Source of the DNA: Variovorax sp. PAMC28562
GTDB taxonomy: Bacteria > Pseudomonadota > Gammaproteobacteria > Burkholderiales > Burkholderiaceae_C
Direction: 5' to 3'
Length of the DNA: 64,000 nt
Assembly: GCF_014303735.1 (NCBI RefSeq)
Contig: NZ_CP060296.1
Coordinates: forward strand, 3,431,501 to 3,495,500
Below, one piece after another: positions 1-7,411 of this stretch; position 1 is the stretch's first letter; each line of letters begins with the position of its first letter. Below the pieces are notes generated by a model that was not told the origin of the DNA, ran no database searches, and saw only the letters and a program-made list of their open reading frames with translations. The position numbers and the translations under genes are program-made.

Positions 1-1
1 A

Positions 2-413
2 ATTCCCAAGGAACTGGTTGACCAGTTCGTCTCCGGTCCCATGACCGGTGAGGCCGTCAACGAAGCGACGGCCGCGTTCAAGAAGGCGCTCATCGAGCGC
101 GCTCTGGGCGCCGAGATGTCGCACCACCTGGGCTACCCCAGCGGCGCGAGCAAACCCGAAGCGAGCAGTGGCAACCAGCGCAATGGCAAGAGCGCCAAGA
201 CCGTTCTGGCCGGCGATGGCCCGCTGCGCATCGAGGTGCCCCGTGACCGCGAAGGCTCGTTCGAGCCGGTGCTCATCCCCAAGCACGAGAGGCGCTTCAC
301 CGGTTTCGACGACAAGATCGTGGCCATGTATGCGCGCGGCATGACAATGCGCGAGATCCAGGGGTTCCTGCTCGAGAGCTACTCGGTGGAGGTCTCGCCG
401 GAGTTCATCAGTT
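2..413 (+). pseudogene. IS256-family transposase, N-terminal fragment
   Basis: This is an open frame running in from the left edge (IPKELVDQFVSGPMTGEAVNE...) that reads like the N-terminal third of an IS256/mutator-type transposase: AALIERALGAE-like helix, LGY motif, RNGKSAKTV, IEVPRDREGSFEP and VAMYARGMTMREIQ, ending at SPEFIS. After that the usual SVTD continuation is lost and the frame reads unrelated residues to a stop at 460. The catalytic DDE domain is therefore missing. The break lies about 17 bases before the left end of the IS3 element, so the join is not a simple IS3 insertion into IS256. It is non-functional. Family assignment is by recognition of the conserved blocks. Confidence 0.85.
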
Positions 414-429
414 TGAATCGCCCCGGTTT

Positions 430-453
430 TGAACTGACCCCCAGAAGTTGGAC
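430..453. repeat. IS3 left terminal inverted repeat
   Basis: This 24-bp end is the exact reverse complement of 1839-1862. It follows 17 bases that do not belong to the IS256 frame. Confidence 0.93.
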
Positions 454-469
454 ATTGTGATCCCGCCGA

Positions 470-1309
470 TCAGGCGGTGTTTCTCAACCGGTATTGAACC
501 GGGCTAAGCCCTTTCAATCGCAGCTTGAGGCGCTCGTGGTTGTAGTAGTGGATGTATTCATTCACGCCCGCTTCGAGCTCATCAACGTCGCCAAGTTTTT
601 CAAGGTGGAAGTACTCCGCCTTGAGGGTGCCAAAGAAGCTTTCGATCACAGCATTGTCAAAGCAATTGCCTCTTCGGCTCATGCTTTGCGTTACCCCGCG
701 ATGCGCAAGCATCGCCCGGTATGGCTGCATTTTGTAATGCCAGCCTTGGTCTGAATGTACGGCCAGTCCAGCGACGTGTTTGGCCCGCGCAAGTGCCACA
801 TCCAACGTACCGGAGACCAAGTCGAAGACAGGGCGGCTGGCCATGCGGTGCGCGATGATCTCACCGTTGTACAAGTCTATGCAGGCCGACAGATAGAGCT
901 TCTGCCCATTCACGTTGAACTCGGTGATGTCGGTCGCCCATTTCTCATTGGGAGCCTTCGCGCAGAAGTCTCGCTTCAGGACGTTTGGCACGTGCACATC
1001 GCTGATTTCAGGGGCGTGCCGAGAGCGCTTCCTCGCCCGAATCAGCGCGCGCAATCCCATCTCCTTCAAGAGGCGCTGGACGCACTTGTGGTTGACGGAC
1101 ACCCCAAGCGAATTGCGCAGCGCTGCCGTGATTCTTCGGTAGCCGTAGCGGCCTTTATGTTCACCGTAAACGGCGCGAACCTTTGCCTCCAAGCCGCTTG
1201 GCTCGATACGCTGGATCGCCTTGCACTGGTAGTAGAAAGTGCTGCGCGCAAGCCCTGCTGCCCGCAGCAGGTCCGCCAATTTGTGGTGATGCCTCAATCC
1301 GAGTATCAA
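470..1309 (-). CDS. IS3-family transposase OrfB (integrase core)
   Basis: 279 codons from a TTG start. This is the catalytic part of the transposase: an HTH_21-type segment (residues about 40-100, YGEHKGRYGYRRI) followed by an rve integrase core with the DDE triad visible in KWATDITEF, VHSDQGWHY and AVIESFFGTLKAEY. It overlaps orfA by 4 bases in the -1 frame, and the frame is open back to the A-run at 1359-1366. The natural product is therefore probably an OrfAB fusion made by frameshifting, and the TTG may not be used much. Nothing in it looks broken. Confidence 0.92.
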   Translation of the reverse strand: MILGLRHHHKLADLLRAAGLARSTFYYQCKAIQRIEPSGLEAKVRAVYGEHKGRYGYRRITAALRNSLGVSVNHKCVQRLLKEMGLRALIRARKRSRHAPEISDVHVPNVLKRDFCAKAPNEKWATDITEFNVNGQKLYLSACIDLYNGEIIAHRMASRPVFDLVSGTLDVALARAKHVAGLAVHSDQGWHYKMQPYRAMLAHRGVTQSMSRRGNCFDNAVIESFFGTLKAEYFHLEKLGDVDELEAGVNEYIHYYNHERLKLRLKGLSPVQYRLRNTA

Positions 1310-1821
1310 GCGCGCTTTGTCGGCGCAAGTGATCTCTTCGCCCGGATCAAGGCGTGCACTTTTTTTAAGTACGCGACCTCAGCGCGCAGTCGCTCGTTCT
1401 CTTCGCGCAGGGTGTCCGTCGAATCGGGGATGGCCTCGGGCGGTGTCTCTGAGCAGCGTCGTTCTGGCTTCATATCTGGCTTTGGCATGGTGTTCCCCAG
1501 AGCTTGCGCGTCGCCCTCAGCAATGTCGCGTCGCCAGACCACAACCTGGTTCGGATTGCGGATGTCATAGATGGCGGCGACCCGACGGCTGGACAGTCGT
1601 TCACGGTCCTGATGTAACAGAACCTGCAGCTTGAATGCCGAACTGTATGCGCTGCGCTTGGGGCGTAGACCGTCGATGCCGTGGAGGCGGTAGTGGCTCA
1701 CCCAGGTACGGATTTTCTCCTCGGGCACTTTCCACCGCCGCGCCAAGAGCTTTGCGCCGCCTTCACCTTCTAGAAAGCTATTGACGACCTGGAGCTTGAA
1801 CTCTGTCTCGTACTTCTCCAT
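1306..1821 (-). CDS. IS3-family transposase OrfA (DNA-binding helix-turn-helix)
   Basis: 171 aa from an ATG. It begins MEKYETEFKLQVVNSFLEGE and has two helix-turn-helix segments (about residues 5-50 and 60-110), then a C-terminal leucine-zipper-like stretch (LREENERLRAEVAYLKK) usual for IS3/IS150 OrfA, which recognises the terminal repeats and multimerises. The slippery A-run lies inside the LKK codons. It ends four bases inside orfB. Confidence 0.92.
   Translation of the reverse strand: MEKYETEFKLQVVNSFLEGEGGAKLLARRWKVPEEKIRTWVSHYRLHGIDGLRPKRSAYSSAFKLQVLLHQDRERLSSRRVAAIYDIRNPNQVVVWRRDIAEGDAQALGNTMPKPDMKPERRCSETPPEAIPDSTDTLREENERLRAEVAYLKKVHALIRAKRSLAPTKRA
1359..1366 (-). other. Programmed -1 frameshift site of the IS3 element
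   Basis: The minus strand reads seven A then G (codons TTA AAA AAA GTG in orfA). Slipping back one base gives TTA AAA AAA AGT, and the new frame stays open straight into OrfB. Position and sequence match the A6G slippery heptamer known from IS3-family elements. Confidence 0.8.
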
Positions 1822-1838
1822 GGGACTCCTTGAAGTTC

Positions 1839-1862
1839 GTCCAACTTCTGGGGGTCAGTTCA
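1839..1862. repeat. IS3 right terminal inverted repeat
   Basis: This is the exact reverse complement of 430-453. The next bases (GATTCGTGGAGGCTGATT) resemble the interior of another IS end rather than IS256. Confidence 0.93.
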
Positions 1863-1918
1863 GATTCGTGGAGGCTGATTGCTAGGGCAGCGGGTGAACT
1901 TGAACTGCGTTCAGCCCC

Positions 1919-2725
1919 TTACCGAAGACCGTGCAGCACTTCGTCTCGGCACGTTAGGAAGGCCAGCAGAACGGGTTTGGGCCAGCTCATGTCATAGCCT
2001 TTATCGGGACACTGCACGTTTTGCCGCGCTTCGCGTTGCGCGAGCTGCAGCCGAGAGATCCCAAGACCTTGGGCTTGCATGACCTTTTGCGCCTCTTCGA
2101 AGTATGGGTCGCTCACGTTCAGTCCGTACTTCTCTTGCTCGTCGCTGGTCAGTATCTTCATGCGCTCAGGACTAATGAACAGCATGTCTTCGTAGAGTCT
2201 GACTGGAACATTCATCTCTTTGAGATAACTCGTAAGTTCGACGCCCAGTTTGTCGTACTTCTCTTTTTGCTTGACTGGCGTGAGCGTGGCGTCGTTTGGC
2301 TCATAGGGCCTGTGTATGCCAATCTTGCCGTCGACAGCGCGATTCGTAGCGCCGGCCAGTATGAACACGCACGAGCTAAAGCACTTTGCATCCTTGGCAA
2401 CCGTCGTGCTGGCACTTTTTAGAGCTCGGATGTATCGCCCGATGGCCAAGGCCGTCGATACGTTGCCACCTATCGAGTCCAGGTTTATCAAAACTAGGAG
2501 GTCGTCTCGCGCGTAGTCGTTCAACGCCAAATTATTCCGTATCACCCCATCAGCCTTGAGCAGACTGTCGAGGTCTGCAGGGCCAACTTGCCCCGTCAAC
2601 CAAATCGACAGCAGGCCTTTGCCAGGGTGCTGCGTTGGCGCTTTGTAGTCGTAGCCGATAGCAGCTCGCGCTGTACCCAATACCAACAGGGCAAGGCAGC
2701 AGAGAGCGTAACGAAATGTTTTCAT
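1919..2725 (-). CDS. Secreted ClpP-fold (SDH-type) serine protease-like protein
   Basis: 268 aa. The ATG at 2725 was chosen because it starts a clear signal peptide (MKTFRYALCCLALLVLGTARA). The body has the crotonase/ClpP-like layout: a strand-turn with LDSIGGNVSTALAIGRYIR (residues about 90-108), then CFSSCVFILAGA, where one of the two serines sits where the ClpP nucleophile would be, then GKIGIHRP, whose His could be the catalytic base. The last 100 residues are helical and contain no further recognisable domain. Such proteins are common as uncharacterised periplasmic proteins in proteobacteria. Substrate is unknown. It lies in the island next to tRNA-Asn and has no operon partners on its strand. 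Confidence 0.65.
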   Translation of the reverse strand: MKTFRYALCCLALLVLGTARAAIGYDYKAPTQHPGKGLLSIWLTGQVGPADLDSLLKADGVIRNNLALNDYARDDLLVLINLDSIGGNVSTALAIGRYIRALKSASTTVAKDAKCFSSCVFILAGATNRAVDGKIGIHRPYEPNDATLTPVKQKEKYDKLGVELTSYLKEMNVPVRLYEDMLFISPERMKILTSDEQEKYGLNVSDPYFEEAQKVMQAQGLGISRLQLAQREARQNVQCPDKGYDMSWPKPVLLAFLTCRDEVLHGLR

Positions 2726-2933
2726 CCCGCAGTCTAAGGTATTGACCGCTCTAGGCAACCGTATGAGGTGCGCTCGCAGCAAGTAGACCAATAGGTTAAA
2801 TGACATATGGCGCGGGAGTACCGGAAGCTGCTGTGGCAGACGGCGCACCACCACATTGACCAAATGAGCAGGGTGCGCGCACTGGGGCAACTCGCATCCC
2901 TTGCGGGCTTCGTGCACAACGCTGAGCACTGAC

Positions 2934-3257
2934 ATGCGGATTCGCGTTCCCGTCGCCGTTCGCAATCGTCTGCTGCGCGTGGAAGCGCGACGACCGGTCA
3001 ACCTGCCCATTGGCGGTTGGCCCCCGCTCATGGAGTTGGACGAATGGGAGATGCTGGCCTCAGCTATGCAGGACGAGCTAGCTGCGTCTGCATACGAAGA
3101 AACGCAGCCGGTGCGTGTACCTCAACCGGTGTACTTGCCCCAGCCTGTGCGCAAGTCAGATGACGGGCTAGGTGAGCAGCGCCCCCTGTCCGGTACCGAG
3201 GCTTACCTTGCCGCGCAACAGAAGAACCGACAGGCATTGACCACATTTAAGGCGTAA
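2934..3257 (+). CDS. Hypothetical protein in accessory region
   Basis: 107 aa if the ATG at 2934 is used (MRIRVPVAVRNRLLRVE); an in-frame upstream start at 2901 is also possible. It is rich in Pro/Gln/Val in the middle (QPVRVPQPVYLPQPV) and has no signal peptide or membrane segment. I do not recognise a family. It is placed divergently from the ClpP-like gene and 180 bases before the next plus-strand gene. The coding call rests on length and the absence of a better frame, so it could be spurious. Confidence 0.4.
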   Translation: MRIRVPVAVRNRLLRVEARRPVNLPIGGWPPLMELDEWEMLASAMQDELAASAYEETQPVRVPQPVYLPQPVRKSDDGLGEQRPLSGTEAYLAAQQKNRQALTTFKA

Positions 3258-3440
3258 GGAAACCGTCGCGCAAAACGGAACCAGCGGCAGCAAGGGCCTT
3301 GTCCGGTACCGCCTTGCTCAGTCCTCGTGATGCCGCATTCAGCGCCACCTTCGCGGTGGCGTTGTCTTTTGTGAACAAGTACCACTGACTTTGCGCTGAC
3401 GTGCAGCCACAATGCGAAACCTCCTGCCACAGCTGCACCA

Positions 3441-4307
3441 ATGACAAACATTGCCGAGACCAAACTGTCGTTGAAATATCACGGCCAAGCCGTAGAAGAC
3501 GGGAGGGTTGACGTCTACTCTGCGGCTGCCAACATGACCGCGTTCTCCGATTTTGTGACGGAAGCAGGCAAGGTGCTGTTCGGTCCTGATGTCGTTATCG
3601 AAGCCGAAATGGCAGGCTTCCATTCGGGCTGCATCCAGACTGACATTGTGTTCAACGTAGTCGGGCCCGCCCTCTCGTTGATCTCCACTGTCAACCTCCC
3701 GGAGTGGCTTTCCATCATCAAAGGTGCCTTCACTCTTTGGAAGCATTTGAAAGGGCAGCCGCCTGTCGCAATGGTACCGACAACACGTGGCGACGAGATC
3801 AATGTCACCAATGCCGACGGCAAGGTGATTATCTTCAACCGCTCGGTTATCAATCTAGTCCTGAACGAGGGAAGCAGTAAGTCTGTTCAAGAATTTGTGG
3901 GAAAGGCACTTGCCAAAGAAGGCATTGATAGCCTCGAAGTTCTGACAGAAGAGGTTGCCCTTGCAGTTGTCGGGGAGGGACAGGCAGGTTATTTCAAAGA
4001 TGTGCGTCCAGACGAGCCGGTTTCCAAGAACGAATTTGAATTCGCGTTGAGCATCGAAGGACCCGAATTCAAAGAAGGCAAAAAGTGGCGCTTTTCCGAT
4101 GGCAACTCTTCGTTCCTTGCTGACATCGAGGACCAGGAATTTCTCAAGCGTGTGGACCACGGCGAACCGTTTGCGAAGGGCGAAATCTTGCGGGTGCTCA
4201 TGCGCATCGAACAGACTCGCCAAGGCGTTAACCTGACAACAAAGCGCGCTGTGGTCAAAGTCATCGAGCACCTTCGCCGGCAGCAGCAGGTGAGCTTAGG
4301 TTTCTAA
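3441..4307 (+). CDS. Hypothetical protein, island cargo beside tRNA-Asn
   Basis: 288 aa, no signal peptide. Acidic and soluble except for a hydrophobic patch near residues 70-100 (VFNVVGPALSLIS...WLSIIKGAFTLWKHL) that resembles an amphipathic or short membrane-associated helix. The rest reads as beta-rich (GDEINVTNADGKVIIFN, KWRFSDGNSSFLADIED). Base composition is noticeably lower in GC than the core genes to the right, in line with acquired DNA. I do not recognise the family. It resembles proteins found singly in bacterial genomic islands, but no function should be assigned. Confidence 0.6.
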   Translation: MTNIAETKLSLKYHGQAVEDGRVDVYSAAANMTAFSDFVTEAGKVLFGPDVVIEAEMAGFHSGCIQTDIVFNVVGPALSLISTVNLPEWLSIIKGAFTLWKHLKGQPPVAMVPTTRGDEINVTNADGKVIIFNRSVINLVLNEGSSKSVQEFVGKALAKEGIDSLEVLTEEVALAVVGEGQAGYFKDVRPDEPVSKNEFEFALSIEGPEFKEGKKWRFSDGNSSFLADIEDQEFLKRVDHGEPFAKGEILRVLMRIEQTRQGVNLTTKRAVVKVIEHLRRQQQVSLGF

Positions 4308-4363
4308 ACAGCTCAGCTGGCTTGCTGCTGCACGCGCTTACATTCTGCTTACTCGCACCAGCC

Positions 4364-4397
4364 AAAAAAAATAGCCCACCTGGTAAGGGGTGGGCTA
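4364..4397 (-). terminator. Rho-independent terminator after tRNA-Asn
   Basis: On the minus strand, TAGCCCACC and GGTGGGCTA form a 9-bp stem with a short loop, followed by eight T. It lies 26 bases beyond the 3' end of the tRNA. Confidence 0.85.
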
Positions 4398-4423
4398 AGT
4401 GCTTGCTACGTATAGCAAATTAA

Positions 4424-4499
4424 TGGCTCCTCGACCTGGGCTCGAACCAGGGACCTACGGATTAACAGTCCGGCGCTCTACCAACTGAGCTATCGAGGA
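4424..4499 (-). tRNA. tRNA-Asn (GTT)
   Basis: 76 nt read on the minus strand. The acceptor stem TCCTCGA pairs with TCGAGGA, followed by G and an encoded CCA. D-arm GCTCAGTTGGTAGAGC, anticodon loop CTGTTAA (anticodon GTT) and T-arm GGTTCGAGCCC are all present. Its 3' end faces the accessory region at 1-4400, the orientation used by tRNA-targeting integrases. Confidence 0.97.
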
Positions 4500-4563
4500 A
4501 TACAGCCTCAGATTATAGCGTGGCTTTTTCGGGCTTCCTGGCTGGGGCTCACGCGTCGTCGCA

Positions 4564-6741
4564 TTACAGCGACGCGGTGAACGCGAGCCTCAGCGTACGG
4601 GGTGCGCCGGGGAACAGGTAGACGTGGCCAAACTGGTAGGGGGACTCTTTCCAGTAGCTGCGGTCGGCCAGGTTTTCGACGCCTACGGTCCAGCTCGTGC
4701 TCACGTTGTTGAGCTTGGTGTCGTAGCGCAGCGCGGCGTCGAAGCGGGTCCACGACGGCAGCTGGATCGATCCGTCGGGCAGCACGTTGCGTCGGCCTTC
4801 GTGCGACATCAGCAGTTGCGTGCTCAGGCCGGGCACGGCGGCGAACTGGTAACCGACCAGCGCGCGCACTACCTGGTTGGGCACGTTGGTCGGATGCTGT
4901 CCGTTGGCGGCAGGGTCTAACGTGCTGTCGCGACGCTTGGCGTCGATCAGGGTCACGCCCCCGCCAAAGCGCCACGGTCCTGTTGTCCATTGCGCATTGG
5001 CTTCGAGTCCGCGGTGCACGGCGCGGCCGTCGTATTGACCGTTGCACAACGCGCCGCTGGCGTCGCAGCTGTCAAGGTTGGTCATCGGCCGCGAGATGTC
5101 GAAGTACGCCACTTGCCAATTGAGGGCGCCGTCCGCCACGTTGCCACCGCCCTTCAGGCCGATCTCCCACTGCTTGGAGGTGAGGGCGGGCAAGGCTTTG
5201 CCGGCATTGCTGTACTGCGACACCCTGTTCGGCACGATCTCCGATTCGACGCCTTTGCCCCAGCTCACATAGCCGAGCAAGCCGGGCTGAAACGCGTAGC
5301 TGGCCGCGACCCACGGGGTGGTGATGTTCTGGCTGTACTGCGTCGGGTCGGAGCCGTCGGTGCGCACGCTGCCGCGACTGAGGTGCGTGTAGCGCACGCC
5401 GAGCCATGTCGTGAACTTGTCGTTCCAACGGATGGCGTCTTGCACCGTGTACTCGGTCGAGCGCTCGTCGCGATTGGTGTTGGGGATGTCCATCGTCGGG
5501 TCGGCCGGCACCACCGCCGTACCGAAGATGTTGCCGGTGCCGACGTAGTTGTAGGCCTGGTCTTCGAACCGGTTGCGCACGCGGCTTTGCAAGATGCCGA
5601 AGCCGAGCTCGTGCTTCACGCTGCCGGTCATCACGTTGCCCTTCAGGTTGACTTGGCCGGCGGTCAGTCGACGTCGTTCGTTTTCGCTCCTGAAGTCGTA
5701 GAAATCGAAGGTGCCGTCAGAGCAGTAACGGTCGTAGTTGCCTTCGGCGCTGCAGCCAAAAGCGTAGGCCAGGCGATCGTCGGTCTTGAGGCGCTGCTGG
5801 CCGATCTGCGCACTCCAGCGCCAGTCGGCGTTGATGGCTTGCGTGAAGCGAAGGCTGCCGGTCAGCGCATTGAATACCGAGGGTTGGGACCACGGCTGGT
5901 TGTTCAGGTTGAGGCGCGGATTCGGCACCGGAGGCAACACGTTGCCGAGCAGGCTGTAGCCGTTCTGGCTCGGCTGCGCCTTGTGGCTGTATTCGATCTC
6001 CGCTTCGAACAACGAGTCCGGCGTGATGCGCCAATCCGCCGCGAGCGAAAAGAGGTTGCGGTTGCCGTCCAGGTTGTGCGTGAGCGGCTTCAGGTTTTCG
6101 TTGACGGCATTGAGCCGGTAGCCGAACTGCTTGTCGTCGCCAAAGCGGCCGCCGAGGTCGACCGCGCCCAGCACGCTGCCGCGGCTCGTCGTCTCAATAC
6201 GCACTTCGCGCAGGTCTTGCGATGTCGGCCGCTTGACGACGTAGTTGACCAGCCCGCCGGGGGCGCTGGTGCCGGCCTGGATGCCACTGGTGCCGTGCAG
6301 GATCTCGACGCGCTCCTTGTTGTCGAGCGGAATCGACGTTTCGGCGCTGATGGGCAAGCCCTCGCGCCGGTAGTTGAAGCGGTTGTCCAGCACGAAGCCG
6401 CGCACCGTCAGATAGTCCCAGTAGCCGGCCGCGTTGTAGGCATCTGTCACCGACGAATCGAACTTTGTGAGGTCGGCCAGCCGGCGTGCGCCACTGTCCT
6501 GGATCTGCTTGCTGCCGATGACAGTGGCGGTGATGGGCAACTCGCGCAAAGGCACGTCGCCGAATCCGCTGATGTCCGCTTGCACCGGTGCGGTCTGGTC
6601 GTTCACGGTGATGGCGGGCAGCGTGGTTTGCGCCTGGGCGCTCGCGGCCGCCATCAGGAACAGGGTGGCCAGCGCCTGGGGAACAGGCGCAGTGCGCCAT
6701 CGGGGGCCAGACTTCTTCTGGGTGGAACTGCGGGGTGCCAT
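4564..6741 (-). CDS. TonB-dependent outer-membrane receptor, probable thiamine/precursor uptake
   Basis: 725 aa. Signal peptide (cleavage after about residue 37, SAQA-Q), then a plug domain (about 50-170, with LPITATVIGSKQIQDSG and NKERVEILHGTSGIQAG) and a beta-barrel to the C-terminus (TLRLAFTASL). By sequence it belongs to the TonB-dependent siderophore receptor (FhuE/FpvA-like) group. The ligand prediction changes because a TPP riboswitch precedes it: genes so controlled take up or make thiamine or its precursors. No Fur box or siderophore genes lie nearby. It is transcribed alone. The barrel ends in Leu rather than the commoner aromatic residue. Family assignment is strong; the ligand is an inference from the riboswitch. 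Confidence 0.88.
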   Translation of the reverse strand: MAPRSSTQKKSGPRWRTAPVPQALATLFLMAAASAQAQTTLPAITVNDQTAPVQADISGFGDVPLRELPITATVIGSKQIQDSGARRLADLTKFDSSVTDAYNAAGYWDYLTVRGFVLDNRFNYRREGLPISAETSIPLDNKERVEILHGTSGIQAGTSAPGGLVNYVVKRPTSQDLREVRIETTSRGSVLGAVDLGGRFGDDKQFGYRLNAVNENLKPLTHNLDGNRNLFSLAADWRITPDSLFEAEIEYSHKAQPSQNGYSLLGNVLPPVPNPRLNLNNQPWSQPSVFNALTGSLRFTQAINADWRWSAQIGQQRLKTDDRLAYAFGCSAEGNYDRYCSDGTFDFYDFRSENERRRLTAGQVNLKGNVMTGSVKHELGFGILQSRVRNRFEDQAYNYVGTGNIFGTAVVPADPTMDIPNTNRDERSTEYTVQDAIRWNDKFTTWLGVRYTHLSRGSVRTDGSDPTQYSQNITTPWVAASYAFQPGLLGYVSWGKGVESEIVPNRVSQYSNAGKALPALTSKQWEIGLKGGGNVADGALNWQVAYFDISRPMTNLDSCDASGALCNGQYDGRAVHRGLEANAQWTTGPWRFGGGVTLIDAKRRDSTLDPAANGQHPTNVPNQVVRALVGYQFAAVPGLSTQLLMSHEGRRNVLPDGSIQLPSWTRFDAALRYDTKLNNVSTSWTVGVENLADRSYWKESPYQFGHVYLFPGAPRTLRLAFTASL

Positions 6742-6814
6742 GACGTTCTTTCGACGTGATGGCAGGTCGGCTTGCGGAGCTTTCTGCAGACTGAGAGAAG
6801 TGCTGCGGCCCTGG

Positions 6815-6908
6815 ACATGCTTCCCTGCGCGAGGATTACCTCAATCAGGTTCAAAGGGACTTTCTCAGTCTCGGCGCAGAAAAGATCAGCGCTTCAACAC
6901 CCCTAGCG
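6815..6908 (-). promoter_or_regulatory. TPP riboswitch (THI element)
   Basis: The minus strand carries the conserved THI-box core in order: AGGGGTG near 6904, CTGAGA at 6868-6863, TTTGAACCTGAT around 6854-6843, and CGCAGGGAAGCA ending near 6818. Spacing matches a single TPP aptamer. Nine bases of the aptamer (AGACTGAGA, 6871-6863) are perfectly complementary to TCTCAGTCT further downstream (6796-6788), which gives a credible alternative pairing for switching. No U-tract follows, so control of translation initiation at 6741 is more likely than termination. Confidence 0.9.
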
Positions 6909-6988
6909 GCCTTGCGCCGGAGCGCAAGGTGACCGGATTCTAGCGACAGAAAAGCAAGGCCGAGTCGTGGTGCGACCCGCAAGCCCGA

Positions 6989-7351
6989 TCAGAGTTCGAC
7001 GAGTGTCTTGAAGCCGCCCCAGATCATGCGTTTGCCGTCGAACGGCATCGCCGTCGGGTCCATCATGTCAGCCAGTCGCGGGTCTTTCATGACCTTGGCG
7101 TTGACGGCGTCGCGCTGCTTGCGCGAGCTGAAAACGATCCACGAGAAGACGACCGTTTCATCGTCTTTCAGCTTCACGCTCTGCGGGAACGACGTGAGCT
7201 TGCCGGGCTTCACATCGTCGGCGGCACACTCGATGTACTCGAGCGCGCCATGCTCTTTCCATATCTTGCCGGCCTTGCGCGCGAGGCGCCGGTAGGCATC
7301 CAGTTTGACGGTCGAAACCGGAACGACGAATCCATCGACATAGCGAGCCAT
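6989..7351 (-). CDS. DUF1428 (YbaA-like) family protein
   Basis: 120 aa, a full-length member of the DUF1428 family, recognised by YVDGFVVPV at the start, GALEYIECAADDVKPGKLTSF and the C-terminal PFDGKRMIWGGFK. The fold is a dimeric alpha-beta barrel-like domain; the biochemical role is unknown. It is 61 bases downstream of the MFS gene on the same strand, so it is probably the last gene of the VOC-MFS-DUF1428 operon controlled from 9411-9429. Stress- or quinone-linked roles are speculative. Confidence 0.88.
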   Translation of the reverse strand: MARYVDGFVVPVSTVKLDAYRRLARKAGKIWKEHGALEYIECAADDVKPGKLTSFPQSVKLKDDETVVFSWIVFSSRKQRDAVNAKVMKDPRLADMMDPTAMPFDGKRMIWGGFKTLVEL

Positions 7352-7411
7352 GGCAGAACTTTCTGAACGAGGGTTGAGGGGGGAACTTGAAGAGGTAGTC
7401 GAGGGGCGCCG

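Larger units (their letters stand above)
430..1862 (-). mobile_element. Complete IS3-family (IS150-like) insertion sequence
   Basis: The element is 1,433 bp, bounded by perfect 24-bp terminal inverted repeats that begin TGAACTGACC and end GGTCAGTTCA, the TG...CA ends typical of IS3 elements. It encodes overlapping orfA and orfB on the minus strand with an A-run slippery site, so it looks intact and potentially active. The flanking triplets (TTT on the left, GAT on the right) do not match, so no target duplication is visible. This suggests that one side has been rearranged since insertion, or that the copy arose by recombination. Confidence 0.92.

Noticed and set aside
755..1570. 271-codon plus-strand frame inside the IS3 element
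   Set aside because: Antisense to the transposase genes; no homology visible.
4564..6741. Iron-siderophore receptor under Fur control
   Set aside because: The family fits, but no Fur-box-like sequence was seen upstream and a complete TPP aptamer is present.
4990..6759. Long open frame of 589 codons antisense to the TonB receptor
   Set aside because: GC-rich shadow frame rich in Arg/Ala/Val/His with no domain; the receptor on the minus strand has a complete and recognisable fold.
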